Source of the DNA: Mesostigma viride
Lineage: Eukaryota > Streptophyta > Mesostigmatophyceae > Mesostigmatales > Mesostigmataceae
NCBI GenBank assembly: GCA_009746045.1
Contig: RPFO01001859.1
Span: forward strand, 1-29,858
Direction: 5' to 3'
DNA: 29,858 nt
Program-made: the position numbers and the translations under genes
Part shown: positions 1 through 8,582 of the stretch, piece by piece
Layout: each line of letters begins with the position of its first letter
How positions within the stretch are numbered: position 1 is the first letter of the stretch
Notes under the pieces: model-generated
Database searches by the model: none
Seen by the model: only the letters and a program-made list of their open reading frames with translations
What the model was told of the DNA's origin: nothing

Positions 1-130
1 CCCTCCCCCTGTCCCCATGCCTGTCCTCCCTGTGGTGCCCCCGCTGCTGGCTTGCCAATATCACATTCTCGTGCATGTGGCTGCCTTGCTTGGCTGGCTG
101 GCTGGCTGGCTGGCTGGCTGCTGGCTGGCT

Positions 131-209
<79 letters not shown>
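1..209 (+). repeat. GGCT microsatellite module, left edge, imperfect array
   Basis: A C-rich linker (1-87) ends in the constant lead-in CATGTGGCTGCCTTG. A GGCT array follows at 88-209. Unlike the other arrays here it is interrupted several times: GGCTTGGC twice, and single-base losses giving GGCTGCTGG. It exits into the 'alpha' flank (CAAATATGCACCCC). The window edge cuts the module on the left. The array reads LAGW on + and SQPA on - in every frame because a 4-bp repeat has a 12-nt codon period, so it is not coding evidence. Confidence 0.97.
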
Positions 210-210
<1 letters not shown>

Positions 211-594
211 AATATGCACCCCATAACAACATGTGACAACCCAGGGCAGGGCATGGCAGGGCGTGTGCGTATGTACCACCCCTACCTGCCTGCCCAACGC
301 CCCACTCCCCATGGCTCGTGCCCCAGGTCCCCTGCCCCGTCCCACCTGCCCACTGTGCCCCTGCTTGTGACTTGCCTCTGACCACATCACGTGCAGGTGG
401 CTGAGGGCCTGCCCCATGCCCCAGTCCCCACGACCTGTGACTCATAGCTTCAGAAAGGCTCCCCCTGCCCCCTGCCGCCTGGACCCTGCCCCCCGCCCCC
501 TCCCCCCCTCCCCCTGTCCCCATGCCCTGTCCTCCCTGTGGTGCCCCCGCTGGCTGGCTTGCCAATAATCACATCTCGTGCATGTGGCTGCCTT
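210..594 (+). repeat. C-rich linker between GGCT arrays
   Basis: This linker recurs between GGCT arrays at about 22378-22767, 22934-23314, 23419-23757, 26993-27417, 27456-27914 and 28075-28413. It starts with the alpha exit sequence, carries CACGTG at 388-393 directly followed by an E-box (CAGGTGG), passes through CTGTGACTCATAGCTTCAG and a run of CCCCTGCC-like pyrimidine-rich motifs, and ends in the constant array lead-in. No convincing gene is present; the overlapping open frames are low complexity. Confidence 0.9.
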
Positions 595-814
<220 letters not shown>

Positions 815-880
815 CCTAACCCATGCCACATACCCCATGCCCCAAGCCTCGTGCCCCATGTCCCCTGCCAGCCTGCCTGC

Positions 881-2000
881 CTACACAAGCAAAGGAAACA
901 AACATGGCCCCGGTGGCACAATGCAAAGCACACCTGGTTGATCAGGTAGCGGGCACGCCTGCACAATGAGACATAAAAAATACACAGCCAGCAAAGCGAA
1001 ATTCAGTGTGCAAGCCAATGGGGCCTACGTTTGACAGCAAATATGATGAATCCATGTAGAAAAATATGGCACAACACATGGTTGCCCGCCTGCACGTACA
1101 GCCCAGTAAAAATTCACGTGCAGCACAGCAGTCAACGACTCCCAAAATTGGTGCATGAGCAAGCATCCATGAGCAATCATGGGCTTTCCCTGCCCAGTCT
1201 GTTCCAGAAGAAAGCAACACGGATAACGTGGCAATGACATTCCCAAGGAGAATGAAGAGGACGCACCCCACGGATACGACAATGGAAGACAGACTCTTGG
1301 TCCGGTATGTGCACGCTGCGACCAAGAAAATTCGTCTGGAAAAAGGGAAATTGCATAAGATGACGGTAAACGTAAATCACATTAGATAAAAGCAGATACA
1401 TTGACCACATCTTTGACACAAATCGCCATCGCCAGCGTTCGTCCCGTGCCAAGCAATCCAGCGCTCAATCGCCGTTGTCTATGGTGACACCAGACATTCG
1501 TTTGCCCCATCCCACGTCTTCCATGAACAGCAAAACTGATTTTACAAGGCGTGAAATACGTAAAACTGAAGAATGACGACAATGAAACAAAACAATCTGA
1601 TGACGACGTTCAATTTCCAGGTCGCTGGCTATTGTACAGCAAATGCCATAGCGACACGAACCTCTCCCACGCAGGTAGCACGGGGTTGACGCCCCGCCAG
1701 CTCAGAAAGTTTCCTACGTACTCTTCCAATACAAACTTTTGATGTATAAAAGCCATGAATTCGCATTCCCCATCCCGATTTCACATGCTACGTCGCCCGC
1801 CATCGCCAGCCAGCAACAACTATGGTTGCTTCCGCAGCACGTCGCTTTGTTTCATTAAAATTTTTTGCCCCGACCATGCCGCTTTTATTATTCACGTTCA
1901 CTTTACCCATTGCCACTGCCCAGCCTGGTGCGTTCGACGCGACGCTCGCCCCGCCCTGCATGCGAACTAAAATTTGGTACGGTTCGACCGGTCCAACTTT
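881..2000 (+). repeat. Block B1, copy 1 (with internal deletion)
   Basis: Mid-complexity sequence repeated at 23851-25180 and 28511-29824, and homologous to block B2 of the type I units. Exact anchors shared with B2 include CACCTGGTTGATCA (931-944) and GCATTCCCCATCCC (1763-1776). Relative to copy 3 about 229 bp are missing at position ~1124, between two AGCA microhomologies, which removes the 5' half of the open frame seen in copy 3. The remaining frame at 1252-1389 encodes 45 residues containing LLVRYVHAATKKIR. A TATAAAA box lies at 1745-1751 near the 3' end. I recognise no protein family. Confidence 0.9.
1745..1751 (+). promoter_or_regulatory. TATA-like box at the end of B1
   Basis: TATAAAA in the context GATGTATAAAAGCCATG. 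The same box and context occur at the equivalent point of all four B2 blocks (GACGTATAAAACCATG) and in B1 copy 3 (29605-29611). B1 copy 2 has lost it through a small deletion near 24929. Conservation between the diverged B1 and B2 families suggests function, but no transcript start can be read from sequence. Confidence 0.35.
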
Positions 2001-2477
2001 CCCCGTTCAGCCTGAACACTTCTAGTCCGTATTTTTGTCAGGGTCCGAGGCTGGGGGTGCCAGCGGGAGCCCCCTGCTCTTCACAGTTTCGAGCCGTTTT
2101 TTTCCCACGCTCGCCTTCTGAACACGTTCAGTTGTGTCATCTCGCAAAAATTGGCACGGAAATTGCGTGCGAAGTAGGCCGAACCGAATATTCAACCGAA
2201 AACCCGTTCAGAGAAGTGTTCGAACTCAATTTTCGTTCAGTCTGAACACTCAAAATTTCCCGTTCAGTCTGAACCCTTAGTATTTGTAGTAGGATGTTTG
2301 GATAGAGATGCTTCGTCAAACAACTCAGCCCCCTGCCGTATATGCCGCCCGCCATTTCTCGCGCATTTTGCTGAATTGAGCTGACGTCATTTTCTGTTCA
2401 GAACTCCTGAGACTCGATCTTAGAAGTGTGTGACGGCGTTCAGGCCCGCGGTTACGGGCCGTAACTCGCGGCTCGAC
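2001..2477 (+). repeat. Promoter-like block D, tandem copy 1
   Basis: First of two tandem copies with a 472-bp period (compare TCACAGTTTC at 2081 and 2553, and GTTACGGGCC at 2451 and 2923). It holds a dense set of GTTCAG/CTGAAC hexamers: everted pairs at 2005-2017, 2235-2247 and 2262-2274, and the inverted pair CTGAACACGTTCAG at 2118-2131. CCTGAGACTCGATCT (2406-2420) is shared exactly with block C of type I units (8391-8405). It ends in a palindrome (2451-2465) and TATATAA (2478-2484). Open frames across it are not conserved. Confidence 0.9.
2451..2465. repeat. Palindrome GTTACGG-G-CCGTAAC
   Basis: Seven-base arms around a single central G. Exact copies lie at 2923-2937 and 25657-25671, each just downstream of GACGGCGTTCAGG at the end of a D block. 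It is a candidate dimer-binding site or a cruciform-forming element. Confidence 0.7.
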
Positions 2478-2484
2478 TATATAA
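2478..2484 (+). promoter_or_regulatory. TATA-like box between D copies
   Basis: TATATAA followed by seven G residues. It sits at the junction where D copy 1 ends and the recurring block beginning GGGGCCATCGGGAGCC starts D copy 2. The position downstream of the GTTCAG cluster and palindrome fits a core promoter; this is inference only. Confidence 0.35.
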
Positions 2485-3069
2485 GGGGGGCCATCGGGAG
2501 CCCAAAAATTTCGGTTTCGTACGGCCGTTTTACGAGCTGAGCCCCCTGCTTTTCACAGTTTCGAGCCGTTTTTTGCAACGCTCCCCGTCTGAACACGTTC
2601 AGTTCAGTCATCTCGTTAAAATTGGCACAGAAATTGCGTGGGAAGTAGGCCGAACCGAAAATTTAACCGAAAAACCGTTCAGACTAGGGTTCGAACTTAA
2701 ATTTCTGCACATTTCCCGTTCATTCTGAACACTAGAGAATTCCCGTTCAGTCTGAACCCTTAGTAAATCAAGTAGGATGTTTGGATAGAGATCCTTCCCG
2801 TAGTAACAAGTTAATCAGCCGTATATGCCCCCGGCATTTCTCGCGCATTTTGCTGAATTCAGATTCCGTTCAGAACTGCTGACACTCGATCTTAGGAGGG
2901 TGTGACGGCGTTCAGGCGAGCGGTTACGGGCCGTAACTCGCGGCTCCGCAGGATTTCAGGAATAGTTGTCGTTCGTGGGGGTGCGATCAGGCCGTACGGT
3001 ACGGCGCCCGCGGCGGTGTCAGGATGTTCGGGTTTCTCCCTTGCGCAACACGATCGTAATATAGTAGTT
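2485..3069 (+). repeat. Promoter-like block D, tandem copy 2 plus GC-rich extension
   Basis: Second 472-bp copy. It contains CTGAACACGTTCAG (2589-2602), everted GTTCA(G/T)TCTGAAC pairs at 2718-2730 and 2745-2757, and the GTTACGG palindrome (2923-2937). After the palindrome it continues into a GC-rich stretch (GGCCGTACGGTACGGCGCC) ending CGATCGTAATATAGTAGTT-GACAAG. The same extension follows D at 25672-25807. The leading GCGGGAGCC...TTTCGGTTTCGTACGG block is also present inside both F heads (21341 and about 25945). Confidence 0.88.
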
Positions 3070-3076
3070 GACAAGA

Positions 3077-3095
3077 TCGGGGGCTCCGCCCCCGA
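3077..3095. repeat. Hairpin immediately after GACAAG
   Basis: Perfect 8-bp arms TCGGGGGC and GCCCCCGA around a TCC loop. It occupies the same place relative to GACAAG as the two other, unrelated hairpins at unit junctions (8583-8612 and 21204-21220). Confidence 0.8.
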
Positions 3096-3785
3096 ACCCC
3101 GCTACTTGGCAGATTCTGTGCCTCAACGGCTTTTTGTGCCTCAACGGCGAGTACCAGCACAGCCGTACACTCCCGCTCACACAGCCCGCCCACTAGCAAG
3201 ACAGCCGAACCTGTACGGCCGGCCACAGCCTGTGATCCCCTGGATTACGCCTCGATTCCATGCAAACTCATGGTGCCGGACGGTTTGCTGGCCTATTTTG
3301 GGAAGCCGGTGGCTGAACCGAACCGCAACTAAACCTGTTATGTCAGTACGTCAGATCCGTCCGTCAGCTTTCTCGCTTTTTGCCAGCAACCGCCAAATAC
3401 CCCTTGAATCGGTCCTCTCCTCGCCGTTTTCCCTGCCAATTTCCCTCGTCCGTTCCAAACGCCTAGGCCAATTTCAAGCTCAACTTGGCACGCATCGTTT
3501 TGGCTCGCTCCTACGCTGAGCTACTAAATGTATTAGACCGTTACTCAGCCGTTACGTATATTTCCTCTAATGCTGGCGAAATTGGCTGGAGGTTGTTTGG
3601 CTACTCGTCTTAGAAGAGTTTGGGCGCCGGACGCTACGCGGTGACAGGCCGCTAGAAAGCCTACGGACACGATTTGCTGAAAGATTTTGTGGAAACAAAT
3701 TTTGCGTTCCGATTTTCGCGCTACTAGTGTACGGACAACGTTTGCCGGAAGAGTTTGCGGAAGAGTTTGCGCAGCCAAAAAGTAG

Positions 3786-3793
3786 TATAAAGG
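3786..3793 (+). promoter_or_regulatory. TATA-like box before type I unit 1
   Basis: TATAAAGG, followed by GCAACAAG and then the start of the repeated GC-rich head of unit 1. It is in register with the TATA-like stretches that precede GACAAG at the other unit starts. Core promoter role is inferred. Confidence 0.35.
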
Positions 3794-3807
3794 GCAACAA
3801 GAAAAAG

Positions 3808-4077
3808 ACTTGAGAGGACGTGACTCGCCGCTAGCGGCCCAGAGGCCGATAGTCGACCTTCTGGGCGCCAACCGCACCGGCCCGCGCGACGCGCCAAGAC
3901 CCTTCCACGGAGGACGCGCGGCGGACGATTCCGACCGGGACGAACCGCCGCCGTGCGCCACGCGCAACGGACCCTTCCCCGTCAACACCGTGGAAGCTCT
4001 CCGAGACCTTGGAAATTTCGTTACGTTCGTATCGCCAGTGAAATTCTGACAAATTTTATCCTGAACTATTTCGCATC
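3808..4077 (+). repeat. GC-rich head of unit 1
   Basis: About 200 bp are GC- and CpG-rich, beginning GACTTGAGAGGACG and containing the 12-bp palindrome GCCGCTAGCGGC. The sequence then becomes AT-rich at GGAAATTTCGTTACGTTCG. The same head occurs at 8613, 12573 and 16415. Open frames exist on both strands but are shifted between copies by one-base indels, so the head is more likely a CpG island or RNA leader than an exon. Confidence 0.85.
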
Positions 4078-4301
4078 ATAACATGACTCCGTTGGGAGAT
4101 CATCATGTAGCACTGGCTAACATATTCCCTTGCTGGATGGATGGAGGTAGGTGAAGAATTAAACCTTTTTGAATGACCTTATTTGTCTAATTGTAATTGC
4201 CTAGCACAGTCTACCTAGAGGAGGGCCCTGATTGGCACAATTGTGGCCATGTACGTAATTATGCTACATGTCGTACATGATCTCCCAACTAGTCATGTTA
4301 T
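4078..4301. mobile_element. MITE-like inverted-repeat element, unit 1
   Basis: The left end, ATAACATGACTCCGTTGGG then AGATCAT, matches the reverse complement of the right end, ATAACATGACTAGTTGGG then AGATCAT. The match continues after a short gap through CATGTAGCA, giving terminal inverted repeats of roughly 35 bp around a 150-bp AT-rich interior. The ends are bounded by TA dinucleotides, as expected for Tc1/mariner-type (Stowaway-like) elements. There is no coding capacity. It sits at the same place in all four units, so it predates their amplification. No equivalent is seen in type II tails. Confidence 0.6.
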
Positions 4302-4665
4302 AATTTAATTTCATTTTAATGCTAGCATGTCTTGTTGCATGCCCTCAAAGCTAAAATTGTTTATCACATGCAGAGAGAGCCCGCACAAAGAATTTCAGCG
4401 TACCATTCATTAATTAATTATACCATGCGATATACTTTACAGATATTTCGCTGTCAAATACTTCGAAATTTGGGTACTGCTTTTTGCAAGCCAGCCATAA
4501 GGACCAAACACTCCCATGCAAACTCCCATTTTCATCATTAATTAATATTCATTGAGTGGCAATCCTTTCATTCCTTTGTTCACACATGCACCATCCGTCA
4601 TTCCCATTATTAAATTGAAAAAATTAAAACATAGCATGACTCCGTGGTGCCCACTATGACTTCAT
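4302..4665 (+). repeat. AT-rich tail of unit 1
   Basis: AT-rich sequence with ATTAATTAATTA runs. AAAGCTAAAATTGTTT (4347-4362) followed by AGCCCGCA (4378-4385) is also found in the type II tails at 21875-21890 and 21903-21910, in the same order and nearly the same spacing. This makes the type I and type II tails homologous. No gene is evident; the only + frame (4332-4541) is short and unrecognisable. Confidence 0.85.
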
Positions 4666-6965
4666 GGGGGGGGCTGGCATGCTTGCGTGGGTGTGGGGGG
4701 GCCTCGCATGCGTGCGTGGGTGTGGGGGGGGCTCGCATGCGTGCGTGGGTGTGGGGGGGAGTGGCATGCATGCGTGGGTGTGGTGGGGGGCTGCCATGCA
4801 TGCGTGGGTTAGGGGGGGGCTGGCACGCGTGTGTGGGTTCGTGGGGTGGCTGCCATGCGTGCGTGGGTGTGTGGGGTGGCTGGCATGCGTACGTGGGTGT
4901 GGGGGGTGGCTGGCATGCATAAGTGGGTTTGTGATGGGCTGGCATGCGTGCGTGGGTTGGTGGGGTGGCAGGCATGCATGCGTGCATGTGGGGGGTCGCT
5001 GGCATGCATGCGTGGGTTTGTGGGGTAGCTGGCATGCAGGCGTGGGTGTGGGAGGGGTTGGCATGCATGCGTGGGTGTGGGGGGTGGCTCGCATGCGTGC
5101 GTGGGTGTGGGGGGGAGTGGCATGCATGCGTGGGTGTGGTGGGGGGCTGCCATGCATGCGTGGGGTTAGGGGGGGGCTGGCACGCGTGTGTGGGTTCGTG
5201 GGGTGGCTGCCATGCGTGCGTGGGTGTGTGGGGGGCTCGCATGCGTGCGTGGGTGTGGGGGGGGCTCGCATGCGTGCGTGGGTGTGGGGGGGAGTGGCAT
5301 GCATGCGTGGGTGTGGTGGGGGGCTGCCATGCATGCGTGGGGTTAGGGGGGGGCTGGCACGCGTGTGTGGGTTCGTGGGGTGGCTGCCATGCGTGCGTGG
5401 GTGTGTGGGGTGGCTGGCATGCGTACGTGGGTGTGGGGGGTGGCTGGCATGCATAAGTGGGTTTGTGATGGGCTGGCATGCGTGCGTGGGTTGGTGGGGT
5501 GGCAGGCATGCATGCGTGCATGTGGGGGGTCGCTGGCATGCATGCGTGGGTTTGTGGGGTAGCTGGCATGCAGGCGTGGGTGTGGGAGGGGTTGGCATGC
5601 ATGCGTGGGTGTGGGGGGTGGCTGGCATGCTTGCCTGCATGTGGGGTGGGGCTGGCATGCTTGCGTGGGTGTGGGGGGGCCTCGCATGCGTGCGTGGGTG
5701 TGGGGGGGGCTCGCATGCGTGCGTGGGTGTGGGGGGGAGTGGCATGCATGCGTGGGTGTGGTGGGGGGCTGCCATGCATGCGTGGGGTTAGGGGGGGGCT
5801 GGCACGCGTGTGTGGGTTGGTGGGGTGGCTGCCATGCGTGCGTGGGTGTGTGGGGTGGCTGGCATGCGTACGTGGGTGTGGGGGGTGGCTGGCATGCATA
5901 AGTGGGTTTGTGATGGGCTGGCATGCGTGCGTGGGTTGGTGGGGTGGCTGGCATGCATGCGTGCATGTGGGGGGTCGCTGGCATGCATGCGTGGGTTTGT
6001 GGGGTAGCTGGCATGCGGGCGTGGGTGTGGGGGGGCTGGCATGCATGCGTGGGTGTGGGGGGTGGCTGCATGCATGCTGCATGTGGGGTGGGGCTGGCAT
6101 GCGTGCGTGGGTGTGGGGGGGCTCGCATGCGTGCGTGGGTGTGGGGGGGGCTCGCATGCGTGCGTGGGTGTGGGGGGGAGTGGCATGCATGCGTGGGTGT
6201 GGTGGGGGGCTGCCATGCATGCGTGGGGTTAGGGGGGGGCTGGCACGCGTGTGTGGGTTGGTGGGGTGGCTGCCATGCGTGCGTGGGTGTGTGGGGTGGC
6301 TGGCATGCGTACGTGGGTGTGGGGGGTGGCTGGCATGCATAAGTGGGTTTGTGATGGGCTGGCATGCGTGCGTGGGTTGGTGGGGTGGCTGGCATGCATG
6401 CGTGCATGTGGGGGGTCGCTGGCATGCATGCGTGGGTTTGTGGGGTAGCTGGCATGCGGGCGTGGGTGTGGGAGGGGCTGGCATGCATGCGTGGGTGTGG
6501 GGGGTGGCTGGCATGCATGCCTGCATGTGGGGTAGGGCTGGCATGCGTGCGTGGGTGTGGGGGGGGCTGCCATGCGTGTGTCGGGGGGCTGGCATGCGTG
6601 GGTGGTTGGCGGGGGGAGTGGCATGCATGCGTGGGTGTGGTGGGGAGCTGCCATGCATGCGTGGTTTTAAGGGGGGGCTGGCACGCGTGCGTGGGTTCGT
6701 GGGGTGGCTGCCATGCGTGCGTGGGGGTGGGGGGTGGCTGGCATGCGTAAGTGGCTGTGGGGGTTGCTGGAATGCATAAGTGGGTTGTGGGGTGGCTGGC
6801 ATGCGTGCGTGGGTGTGGGGGTGGCTGGCATGCGTGCGTGGATTGGTGGGGTGGCTGGCATGCATGCGGGCATGTGGGGGGTGGCTGGAATCCATGCGTG
6901 GGTTTGTGGGGTATAGCTAACATGTGTGCGTGGGTGTGGGAGGGGCTGGCATGCATGCGTTGGTT
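4666..6965 (+). repeat. G-rich minisatellite, unit 1 (about 2.3 kb)
   Basis: About 75 degenerate units of ~30 bp of the form CTGGCATGCATGCGTGGG followed by TGTG and a G-run. Higher-order repeats are marked by the rare variant GGCACGCG at 4824, 5181, 5358, 5803, 6244 and 6682 (spacings 357, 177, 445, 441 and 438 bp). The + strand is strongly G-rich, with G-runs up to 8-9 and long alternating purine-pyrimidine GCATGCGTGCGTG tracts. Very long minus-strand His/Pro/Cys-rich frames run through it; they are open in several frames at once and are rejected as genes. Confidence 0.97.
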
Positions 6966-7896
6966 GACATGCCATGGATGAAAAACACCAAGAAGAGTAT
7001 ATGGCCCCGCTGCCACCAAAAATCACCTGGTTGATCAACCAAGGGGATAGCCTGCACAGTGAGACACAAACACAGCAGACCCAGCAAAGCAAAATTCAGG
7101 TTGTAAGCGAGTGGAGATTACTTTTGACATGCTTGATGAAGAAATATATAACACACCTTCTATTGTCACACCTTCTATAAACAAATGGTTGATTGATCAC
7201 CTTATACACCACGTAAACATGCTACCAGACGCGCTCTTCAGTCCAGTCAAAATCCACGTGCGAAGCAAGTCAGCTTACGCAGAAAGCACCATGAATGTCA
7301 GCGAGTACAGCAGTAAATGACGCCCCAAACCCGTGACCAGGCAAGCATCCAGAGGGGCTTTCACCGCCCAGTATATTCCAGAAAAAAGCATCACAGATCC
7401 TTGGGCAACGGACGTTCACACAGGACATGCGAAGGACCATGAAGATGGCGTCCTGCACGGCTAAGAAAATAAAAAACCCTTGCTACGCTATGTCTTTGCT
7501 GCGACTAGGTGGATTCGGCGAAATGGAAAGAACGCAACCATGAAAATGCATCAGAAAGAGAGCAGGTACTACCCCGGTCATCGAAACAAACGCCTCACAA
7601 TCGGCATCGCCGGTTACGTCCCGTGGCAAAAAATCCAGCGTTCTTTCCAATATGATGCGGCGACAGCAGAAGCTCGTTGGCCACACCCCAAGCCTTCCAC
7701 GAACAGCAAACTGATTTCACTAGGCATCCAATACGTAAAGCAGTTAAGCATGATACTACAATACCTAAATCTACAACGACATTCCATTTCCAGGTCGCCA
7801 TAGCGACACGGACCTCTCCCACGCAGGTATCACTCCGTTGACGCACCTCCAGCTCATAAAATTTCGCACTTGCTCTTCAAACATAAAATTTTGACG
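6966..7896 (+). repeat. Block B2, unit 1
   Basis: Diverged homologue of B1. CACCTGGTTGATCA (7024-7037) and CAGCAAAGCAAAATTCAG (7082-7099) are exact matches to B1. In B2 the first lies inside a perfect 12-bp palindrome, GGTTGATCAACC. Around 7463-7475 the copy reads GCTAAGAAAATAAAAAACCC, with five or so bases missing relative to units 3 and 4, which disrupts the short frame found in unit 4. FSPVKIHVRSKSAY can be read around 7240-7277, and LLRYVFAATRWIR near 7480-7520. Confidence 0.88.
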
Positions 7897-7903
7897 TATA
7901 AAA
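7897..7903 (+). promoter_or_regulatory. TATA-like box at B2/C boundary, unit 1
   Basis: TATAAAA in GACGTATAAAACCATGG, conserved in all four type I units and in two of three B1 copies. The ATG three bases downstream is too close to be the start codon of a transcript initiated from this box. Confidence 0.35.
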
Positions 7904-8582
7904 CCATGGCTGCGCATTCCCCATCCCAATTTTCTAGCCTACGTTGCCTGCCATCGCCAGCCAGCACAAGGAAAATTGCTCGCGCAGCACGTCACTTTGT
8001 TTTTCGCCCCGAGCATGCCGCACGCTTTGCCAATAATTCCCAGTTCCCACTGCCCAGCAAGAAAAAAGTGGGGGAGGGGGGGCTATCGCTAACTGAAAAT
8101 TCCGTCTCGTTTGATTCTATTTCCCCTGTTCAGGCGCGAACGTTTCCGTTCAGCACGGCTGAAAACGCTTTCCTTCAGAACTGTCATTTCGTCTCGCTTG
8201 CTTATCAAATTTGACATCCCACGTCCTGTGCCTTGAAAAGTTTTAGTACAGATATCAGTTCGCGACTTTTTGTTTGACGCTTAAAAGAGTCAACGCGCCG
8301 TAATGTCCTGAGGCCGCGCGGATTGGCGAGACGCCCCACCTGCCCGCAAAAGTCTGAACATGTTCAGCGTTTCAGCACCCGTTCAGAATTCCTGAGACTC
8401 GATCTCCAAGGTTTGGGGATTTTCTTTGTACTACGCCGACTGGCCATCTCGCTACGGTCCTGGACGTCGTCCGCTCCCGCGCTAGGGGGCGCGGGGGACG
8501 GCCCCACTTCCGGCCTACGGCCGCGGCCAAAGTTTTCGGGCGTCATAAATCGTAGTTACTAGTAGGGGACAAGAAAAAAGTG
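7904..8582 (+). promoter_or_regulatory. GTTCAG-rich promoter-like block C, unit 1
   Basis: Homologue of block D. It carries several GTTCAG/CTGAAC hexamers, including the perfect 14-bp palindrome CTGAACATGTTCAG (8354-8367), and shares CCTGAGACTCGATCT (8391-8405) with D. A GC-rich stretch (CGCGCTAGGGGGCGCGGGGG, GGCCTACGGCCGCGGCC) then leads to CATAAATCGTAGTTACTAG and GACAAG. A 31-bp sequence starting CAAGAAAAAAGTGGGGGAGG appears twice, at 8058-8088 and 8570-8600. Layout suggests enhancer motifs, GC box, TATA-like element and start region; this is inference. Confidence 0.5.

Larger units (their letters stand above)
3070..3807 (+). other. Single-copy stretch E between D and the type I array
   Basis: It starts right after GACAAG with a perfect hairpin (3077-3095) and has no second copy in the window. 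It contains two small direct repeats: TGTGCCTCAACGGC twice near 3117-3147, and GGAAGAGTTTGCG twice near 3747-3775. It ends in TATAAAGG (3786-3793) and CAACAAG, after which type I unit 1 begins. An open frame spans 2902-3519 on + but runs across the repeated D extension and shows no recognisable domain, so I do not call it a gene. Confidence 0.6.

Noticed and set aside
1822-2025. Signal-peptide-like frame (MPLLLFTFTLPIATAQ) at the end of B1
   Set aside because: Short, ends inside D, no matching frame in B2, and hydrophobic stretches of this length are common in T/C-rich DNA.
2685-2705. tRNA-like B box (GGGTTCGAACTT), also near 25428
   Set aside because: The motif lacks the final CC of the B box and there is no matching acceptor stem, anticodon arm or A box at tRNA spacing.
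2902-3519. 205-codon plus-strand frame across D copy 2 and E
   Set aside because: It starts inside repeated D sequence and crosses the GACAAG hairpin; the frame is not open in the equivalent D extension at 25640 onward, and no domain is recognisable.
4082-4645. CATGACTCCGT at 4082-4092 and 4635-4645 as an 11-bp target duplication around the AT tail
   Set aside because: The left copy is part of the terminal inverted repeat of the 224-bp element, and the right end of the supposed insertion has no matching terminus. More likely coincidence or a small internal duplication.
4610-6895. 761-codon minus-strand frame rich in His, Pro, Thr and Cys; similar frame of 791 codons at 17263-19638
   Set aside because: It lies wholly in the G-rich minisatellite. 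Other long frames are open on both strands at the same place, higher-order spacings (357, 177, 445) are not all multiples of three, and lengths differ between units. Stop-free low-complexity repeat, not a protein gene.
7906-8214. ORF starting MAAHSPSQF in block C, similar to MNSHSPSRF in B1
   Set aside because: Over the first 20 aligned codons the differences I can see all change the amino acid, and the frame shifts afterwards. The pattern is not that of a conserved protein.
8500-8570. Helitron 3' end (GC hairpin followed by CTAG and T in TTACTAGTAGG)
   Set aside because: The short CGGCC-TAC-GGCCG hairpin is about 30 bp from CTAG, farther than the usual 10-15 bp. D blocks with the same junction lack CTRR, and no 5' TC end or Rep/helicase is visible.
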